Below, in pieces: positions 59,506-64,000 of a DNA stretch of 64,000 bases. The stretch lies in contig CAMXCT020001410.1 of the NCBI GenBank assembly GCA_947184155.2, positions 62,001 to 126,000 of the forward strand, read 5' to 3'. This DNA comes from Cladocopium goreaui. Taxonomy: Eukaryota; Sar; Dinophyceae; Suessiales; Symbiodiniaceae. The number at the start of each line of letters is the position of its first letter. Within the stretch, counting starts at the first letter, position 1. The translations under genes were made by a program, and so were the position numbers. The notes beneath the pieces are model-generated. The model had not been told where the DNA came from and ran no database searches. It was given only the letters and a program-made list of their open reading frames with translations.

Positions 59506-60681
59506 TTAGCCAGAGGATGCAGCACCACTTTTGCGGACTACCTCCCGGCAGGTTTTGATGTAGCCTTTGGCGATCCGCTTGGCTGCATTTTGTGCGTGTG
59601 CAGATTTCAGCAGATTCTTGATTCTGGTCTTGTATGCCAACTTGCCAATCCACGGCCTGTTCTTCAATGCATCTTGGAGATCTAACTTATTCAGCCGCTT
59701 GCGCAAGTATGACCAGAATCTCTCAATTGGATTTAAATCAGGTGATTTGGCAGGAATCCTCCATAAATGTATTTTGGCCTTCCGGTGCTCAGCTCGGCAA
59801 TCACTTGACACCAAGAAGGCCTCATTGTCGCAAAGCACATGCCACGGTCCATCCTCTTTGACCGGGCATAGGCTCTTGATTGCAGATGCTACCTTTCCAG
59901 CTTGCAAGACACGGATCCACTCAGCCTTGGTGAGCTTCTTCCTTGCATGGAATACTACAGTTGCAAAACCTCCTTCGCTCAAGCCACCCCACAGAGGGAT
60001 GCATCTATCCAAGGGGCTCTGCTTTGCGAAGCAATCCTGCCCCGCCAGAGAAGGCTCTAGCCTTTCTGACTTCAACCGCCACATGTGAGTTTGGCCAGAG
60101 CGAAGGTAGTTTAGCCTGTCAGTCGGATTTTTGGGAGGCATGGTTAGGACGCAGCCATCCATGGAGAAAGACAACTTCTGCCGCAGCTGACGCGGCCCGA
60201 GTGCCACGACAGCTTCGGCAAATGCCTTCCTCTCGCTCATTTGCTGGGGAGTGTACTTGCGCTTTTGCCCTCGAGGTAGCCATCTGTAGCCTTTTGAGTG
60301 CAAGAACTTGCGGATGGTGCTTTGATCAACTGCTACACCACGGGCCCGGGCCAGCTCAGCTTGCAAAGACTCTGTGGTGCACATCCCTTGCTTCCTCATC
60401 CTCCGCAAGGAGCGCAACACAAATCCTTGCGTATCTGCTGTCAGCTTCCAAGGCCGACGGCCACAATTGTTGTAAGCAGTTTTTTTCCTGCCACGTGACA
60501 TTGAAAATTGTTTGTAGTACTGACAGCAAGTCCTTGGAGATGGCCGCTTGCCAGCCAAATTTTTCACTTGTGCAGCTATGTCCACAAATGATAAGCCTTG
60601 CACATCCCGCAGAATCACCAGTTTGCGTTGGTTTTGGAAATCCAATCCTGGAGGGTGTATGTTTTCACACACCAAGACCAT
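59506..60681 (-). CDS. Tc1/mariner-IS630-type DD34E transposase
   Basis: The product cuts and joins DNA ends at TA targets. Counting from an in-frame TTG at 60729 there are 407 codons; the first ATG is codon 17 (60681), leaving 391 residues. I use that ATG. Residues about 31-75 form a first helix-turn-helix (LSFVDIAAQVKNLAG). Residues about 90-155 form a second DNA-binding unit (VDQSTIRKFLHSKGYRWLP). The RNase-H-like catalytic core has D191 in SFSMDGC, D301 in HVLCDNEAF and E336 in SPDLNPIERFW (numbering from the TTG). Exactly 34 residues lie between D301 and E336, hence DD34E. The frame is intact. It is downstream of rep on the same strand and probably shares the element's mobility. A plus-strand 297-codon frame over it is a shadow. 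Confidence 0.9.
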   Translation of the reverse strand: MVLVCENIHPPGLDFQNQRKLVILRDVQGLSFVDIAAQVKNLAGKRPSPRTCCQYYKQFSMSRGRKKTAYNNCGRRPWKLTADTQGFVLRSLRRMRKQGMCTTESLQAELARARGVAVDQSTIRKFLHSKGYRWLPRGQKRKYTPQQMSERKAFAEAVVALGPRQLRQKLSFSMDGCVLTMPPKNPTDRLNYLRSGQTHMWRLKSERLEPSLAGQDCFAKQSPLDRCIPLWGGLSEGGFATVVFHARKKLTKAEWIRVLQAGKVASAIKSLCPVKEDGPWHVLCDNEAFLVSSDCRAEHRKAKIHLWRIPAKSPDLNPIERFWSYLRKRLNKLDLQDALKNRPWIGKLAYKTRIKNLLKSAHAQNAAKRIAKGYIKTCREVVRKSGAASSG

Positions 60682-61070
60682 GGCCGAGAGAATTTGCGTA
60701 TATAGCAAGCCCTTGGTGGTCTGAGCCAAAGGGATCAGAGATTCGTAACATGCTCAACAGCCTCAGATGGAGATGTGTCGGCCAGTCAGTGAAGCCTCCA
60801 CAAGTCCAGTTCCCAGAGGTGCCTTGCATGCGCTGACGTATATACATCTTTGTGACAGAAAGTTGCAACAAAGTTGATTTTGGCAGGTGGGTTTTGGTTT
60901 GTACAGGTGGAGCATGTGTCGTACCCCGGGCTAGATTGGTGGTTCTAGGCTGTATCTCAGAAACTGGCAACAGAAACCCTGCACACTCAAGCCCCAGCTT
61001 TTTCCAAGCACATTGACTGTTGTTGGCATTAGCTTGACACCACAGAACCGCTTGAATGAGTGCATGTGGC
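60682..61070. other. Gap between rep and transposase genes
   Basis: About 390 bp. A minus-strand frame of 229 codons (60665-61354) crosses it but overlaps the end of rep out of frame and has no family character. No clear promoter is visible; a downstream promoter or trans-splicing signal for the transposase could be here. Confidence 0.4.
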
Positions 61071-62438
61071 CTAAGAGGAGGATGGCGGCCATTCAACCAC
61101 AACACGATTCTGTGGTTTACTGAGCCAATCATTGGCCTCCAAGTAACCTCGGTTCTTAGTGGTGTAATTGATGGTGACCACTGTGGGAACTTTGAACAAA
61201 TACTTGGTATAGAAGCAAGTCCCTCCCTGCGTGGTTGCGAATTCAATGCGACTGTCATATTTGCCCTGAACCTTCTCCTGGTGTGAAACCAAGAAGTCAA
61301 GGTCCCGGACATCATCAAGGATGAGGGCATCGTGCACCCCTCGCTTGAATTCAACCATCTTCGCTGGGAAGACCTCGCTGCTGCCCACCTTCAACTCAAG
61401 CGGCTTGTGGAAGAGGCTCTTGGCGTATTCCGTCTTCCCTGAAGCTGATGCACCAAGCAAAATGAGAAGAGGATACCTCAACAAGTCAGTCTTGAAGTGC
61501 TCCAGCCAAGCTGACACAGCTGGCACAGCTGGCACAGCTGGGAAAGGCTTATAAATTGATGGATTGGAGCGGATCCGTTTCACTGTAGCCGCAAGTTCAG
61601 CTTCCTCAGCCTGCGCTTCAGACCATGCTTCGCATGCATCCAAGTTCCTCTTGCGGGCTTGGACACCATCGCGGGTCAGATAGAGGTATTCTTCATAAGT
61701 GGCATGGTCCAGCTTGTAATGCTTCCAAAGAGCCTCTGGCCACTTCCCTTGTACCCTGTATGTGGCCGCACCATCTTGGGTGCACCATGCCGGCACGTAG
61801 TTCCCGGTGACGCACTCGTGCCCACCTTCATCGACCACAGTGCCAAGCTTCTTTGCGAAGACATAGAAGAAGCCGCGATCGATGCTCTGTTGTGGGTTTC
61901 GCCTACCAACACCCTCGCCCAAGTAATCATGGGCGTTGACATTGGGATGGATGCCTTCAAAGGCAAATGCGCGGCTGCTTCTGTCTTGCTTCACCCAGAA
62001 CTGCAGCATCAGGTGCACATGCAAACGGCCAGACTTGCAAGTCTCCAAAGTGGCACACCAATACTTCACATTCCAAGACGACATGTTGGCTTTCACACAG
62101 TTGACAAACCTGCGCCATTGGTCCAAGGAGGTGAAGGACTGATAGGTGAGCAGCACAGCAGAACTTGCAATGCGGTACACTGCTTCGTGGCCCGCTGGTC
62201 TGCCTTGGGGGCCCTTGTTGTTCAACGCCTGTTCCCAAGCGACCTTTGCAGCACGCAGGCTTTTCACGGCCTGACCATCGGTGCGGCCCCGTGCTTTGCG
62301 TAGGACTGTGCCATACGCTGCACGCAGGCATGGTGGGTCTGCATCTCTGTTAAGACTTGGCTCTACGTTCAAGACGGCTGCCACCGCCAGGAGCGCAGAC
62401 ACCAATGCACGCTGACAAAGTTGCAGATGAGACACCAT
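61071..62438 (-). CDS. rep: CRESS-DNA-type Rep: HUH endonuclease plus superfamily 3 helicase
   Basis: 455 residues from a true ATG with an in-frame stop upstream at about 62525. Residues 95-102 VLLTYQSF are HUH motif I. Residues 137-146 GRLHVHLMLQ hold the H-V-H metal site (motif II). An F-E-G-I-H-P-N-V-N segment at 160-168 resembles the GRS region of geminivirus/genomovirus-type Reps. The presumed motif III tyrosine is Y192 in FFYVFAKKLG. The helicase has Walker A GASASGKT (329-336), Walker B ALILDD (371-376) and motif C VVTIN (420-424). A Pro/Val/Ala-Val run (AVPAVPAV, 301-308) links the domains. Such proteins nick one strand, join to its 5' end and drive rolling-circle replication. The first ~90 residues are outside the usual family. 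Intronless and intact, unlike all neighbours. Confidence 0.9.
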   Translation of the reverse strand: MVSHLQLCQRALVSALLAVAAVLNVEPSLNRDADPPCLRAAYGTVLRKARGRTDGQAVKSLRAAKVAWEQALNNKGPQGRPAGHEAVYRIASSAVLLTYQSFTSLDQWRRFVNCVKANMSSWNVKYWCATLETCKSGRLHVHLMLQFWVKQDRSSRAFAFEGIHPNVNAHDYLGEGVGRRNPQQSIDRGFFYVFAKKLGTVVDEGGHECVTGNYVPAWCTQDGAATYRVQGKWPEALWKHYKLDHATYEEYLYLTRDGVQARKRNLDACEAWSEAQAEEAELAATVKRIRSNPSIYKPFPAVPAVPAVSAWLEHFKTDLLRYPLLILLGASASGKTEYAKSLFHKPLELKVGSSEVFPAKMVEFKRGVHDALILDDVRDLDFLVSHQEKVQGKYDSRIEFATTQGGTCFYTKYLFKVPTVVTINYTTKNRGYLEANDWLSKPQNRVVVEWPPSSS

Positions 62439-62584
62439 AGCGACAATGAAGAAGGAAAGGGCGCTGCAAGGAAAAGCTTTGAAGCCAGAGGATACAGATG
62501 TTATGTGGATGATAGACCAAGCTCAAGAACGTGCAGCAAGCAGCAACGGACTCGACAATTCCCACTAAATATGCTTTTTTTACC
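62439..62584. promoter_or_regulatory. Upstream region of rep
   Basis: About 146 bp between the rep start and the right 283-bp repeat, so the repeat itself is likely to carry the promoter for leftward transcription. No TATA-like word is convincing, though on the minus strand an AGCATATTTAG lies near 62566-62576. Confidence 0.3.
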
Positions 62585-62867
62585 CTTCAGGAGGAAGAAA
62601 GTTTATGCTTCTTGAAAGCTTGACAAAGCACCCATGTCGGTCAACGGCGGATCACATTTCCAAGTCCATTTCGTGTGGCAGGTGTGGGATGGTCAATTAT
62701 CACCCGCTTTTAAATCTATAAGATTATAAGCTTTTGGAGGGTGGAAAGTCGACCGGGGTACGACACAGCTCCATGCTAGGATTCTACGGGGAAAGGGTGT
62801 GCAGAAGAAGAAACCAAACAAGTTCACTGTCGGAAGCTCAACAAGCGCAACTTTTGTCCTACCAGTG
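62585..62867. repeat. Right 283-bp direct repeat of the Rep/transposase element
   Basis: About 98.9% identical to 59148-59430 (3 substitutions, no gaps). Upstream of rep and followed directly by TATATAC. Confidence 0.97.
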
Positions 62868-62962
62868 TATATACACAGTATATACATCATTTTTTTCTAT
62901 CTTTATATCCCTATTAGATCCCCATTGCATCTCTCTAAATCCCGCATGGCTCATGTTTTCAG

Positions 62963-63168
62963 GGCCTTGGCCGACTGAACTTCGAAGACCGACCCACCAT
63001 GCTGTGGCTGCGGGACGAGTTTGCACTGGTTGCTGATCGTCTTGAGACTTGGACCACATGCCACCAATATGGGGATTACCAGGCGCCCGGCACCAGCCGG
63101 GGCGGAAGTTTCAAAAAAGGACATGGCTATAGGAACCGGTTTGCTTATAGGAATTCTTGGTGAGTTGG
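62963..63168 (+). CDS. Possible exon next to the element, unassigned
   Basis: After TTTTCAG reads GLGRLNFEDRPTMLWLRDEF and ALVADRLETWTTCHQYGDYQ, open for 68 codons to a stop. The L-G-x-L-N-F-x-D pattern recalls FAST/octotricopeptide-type helical repeats of organelle RNA proteins. That is a guess. If real, the Rep/transposase element sits in the intron before it. The long minus-strand frame over it continues into the microsatellite and is spurious. Confidence 0.4.
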
Positions 63169-63172
63169 AAAG

Positions 63173-64000
63173 AAGTGAAATGACATGAAATGAAATGACA
63201 TGAAATGAAATGAAACAAAAGGACATGCAATGAATGAATGAATGAAATGAATGAATGAATGAACGAATGAATGAATGAATGAATGAATGAATGAATGAAA
63301 TGAAATGAATGAATGAATGAATGAAATGAAACGAATGAATGAAATGAATGAATGAATGAATGAATGAAATGAAATGAAATGAAATGAAATGAAATGAAAT
63401 GAATGAATGAATGAATGAAATGAATGAATGAATGAATGAATGAATGAATGAAATGAATGAATGAATGAATGAATGAATGAATGAAAGAAATGAATGAATG
63501 AATGAATGAATGAATGAATGAAATGAATGAATGAATGAATGAATGAATGAAATGAAATGAATGAAATGAATGAATGAATGAATGAATGAATAAATGAAAT
63601 GAAATGAATGAATGAATGAATGAATGAAATGAAATGAATGAATGAATGAATGAGTGAGTGAATGAATGAATGAATGCATGAATGAAATAAATGAATGAAA
63701 TGAATGAATGAATGAATGAATGAATGCGTGAATGAATGAATGAATGAATGACTGAATGAATGAAATGAAATGAATGAATGAATGAAATGAATGAATGAAT
63801 GAATGATTGACTGAATGAATGAATGAATGAAATGAAATGAAATGAAATGACATGAATGAATGAATGAAATGAAATGAAATGAAATGAAATGAATGAATGA
63901 ATGAATGAATGAATGAAATGAAAGAAAGAAAGAATGAATGAATGAATGGATGGATGGATGGATGAATGAATCAATGAATCAATGAATCAATGAATCAATG
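63173..64000. repeat. GAAT/GAAAT microsatellite, runs off the window
   Basis: About 830 bp of mixed GAAT, GAAAT and minor GGAT and CAAT units to the end of the window. The two long minus-strand frames (287 and 300 codons of S-F-I-H) are artefacts of a frame-compatible repeat. Confidence 0.97.

Larger units (their letters stand above)
59148..62867 (-). mobile_element. Rep + DDE transposase element with 283-bp direct terminal repeats
   Basis: A 3720-bp unit bounded by two direct repeats (59148-59430 and 62585-62867) and by TA on both outer sides (59146-59147 and 62868-62869). Inside are two intronless minus-strand genes: a CRESS-type Rep (61071-62438) upstream and a DD34E transposase (59506-60681) downstream, about 390 bp apart. 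The interior has no microsatellites and is more GC-rich than its surroundings. Outer ends CTTCAGGAGGAAGAAAGTTT and (reverse complement of right) CACTGGTAGGACAAAAGTTG agree at 12 of 20 positions, with a shared AGGA..AAAGTT, a weak terminal inverted repeat. Starting positions of the repeats differ by 3437 bp, which would be the size of a circular form. Both genes are uninterrupted, suggesting recent activity. Confidence 0.8.

Noticed and set aside
60682..60729. Transposase start at the TTG of 60729
   Set aside because: TTG is not an expected start in a nuclear gene. The first ATG is at 60681. An upstream spliced exon remains possible.
60722..60745. Relict dinoflagellate spliced leader before the transposase
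   Set aside because: The minus strand reads CCTTTGGCTCAGACC, similar to the end of the leader, but the rest does not match, so chance is more likely.
59567..60836. Long plus-strand frames of 173 and 297 codons
   Set aside because: They lie opposite the transposase gene, whose frame has all catalytic motifs. The plus frames show no family character.
60665..61354. Minus-strand frame of 229 codons between rep and transposase
   Set aside because: Overlaps the 3' end of rep out of frame and the 5' end of the transposase, with no recognisable domain.
61659..62303. Plus-strand frame of 214 codons
   Set aside because: Antisense shadow of the Rep gene.
59148..62867. LTR retrotransposon
   Set aside because: Direct repeats are LTR-like, but there is no reverse transcriptase, integrase, primer-binding site or polypurine tract, and the ends are not TG...CA.
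62951..63974. Two minus-strand frames of 287 and 300 codons
   Set aside because: Made almost entirely of S-F-I-H repeats from the GAAT microsatellite.

Overview
ORGANISM. The window looks like nuclear DNA of a dinoflagellate, probably Symbiodiniaceae or a relative. This is inferred from sequence alone. Exons are short and gene-dense on one strand, and nearly every exon is preceded by a CAG or AG acceptor. Donors are a mix of GT and GC. Introns are filled with (TA)n, (TGCA)n and other microsatellites and with short hairpin MITEs. Several protein families resemble large multi-copy dinoflagellate families as I remember them. There is also a degenerate TTTAGGG-type (AAACCCT) array. I saw no rRNA, tRNA or CRISPR.

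LAYOUT. (1) 0.6-4.4 kb: four exons of an atypical short-chain dehydrogenase (NmrA-like). (2) 7.4-41.6 kb: a WD40-repeat gene whose blades are cut by introns, usually near the FSPDG turn; at least six blades can be read. (3) 7.8-24.95 kb: inside one roughly 17.8 kb intron of that WD40 gene lie four intron-rich gene blocks, all on the + strand. Gene A is a low-complexity protein with an RGRG tract. Gene B is a degenerate cytosine-C5-methyltransferase-like protein. Gene C is an acidic/basic coiled-coil protein. Gene D belongs to a multi-copy family that may be a transposase. The block is bounded by similar GGCC-rich ends with short inverted similarity (ACCCT..G..TCAAA(A)GGCC), so it may be one very large mobile element. 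(4) 46.5-48 kb and 51.1-52.6 kb: tandem arrays, the second a telomere-like array between inverted arms. (5) 50-58.7 kb: pieces of a nucleotide-diphospho-sugar transferase-like gene and unassigned exons. (6) 59148-62867: a compact, intronless, minus-strand element carrying a DD34E Tc1/mariner-IS630-type transposase and a CRESS-DNA-type Rep (HUH endonuclease plus superfamily 3 helicase). It is flanked by 283-bp direct repeats that differ at 3 positions, and by TA on both sides. (7) 63.17-64.0 kb: a GAAT/GAAAT microsatellite.

MOBILE DNA. At least 13 copies of a 104-127 bp hairpin MITE (TA target site, terminus CCCTCTGGT) lie in introns and spacers between 0.7 and 45.8 kb and none after that. Five other short foldback families or singletons are present.

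MAIN POINT. The most unusual object is the Rep plus transposase element. One reading is a circular replicon of 3437 bp, copied by rolling-circle replication and inserted at TA by its own DDE transposase, with 283 bp of terminal redundancy. I know of no described family with this layout, but I could not search for one.
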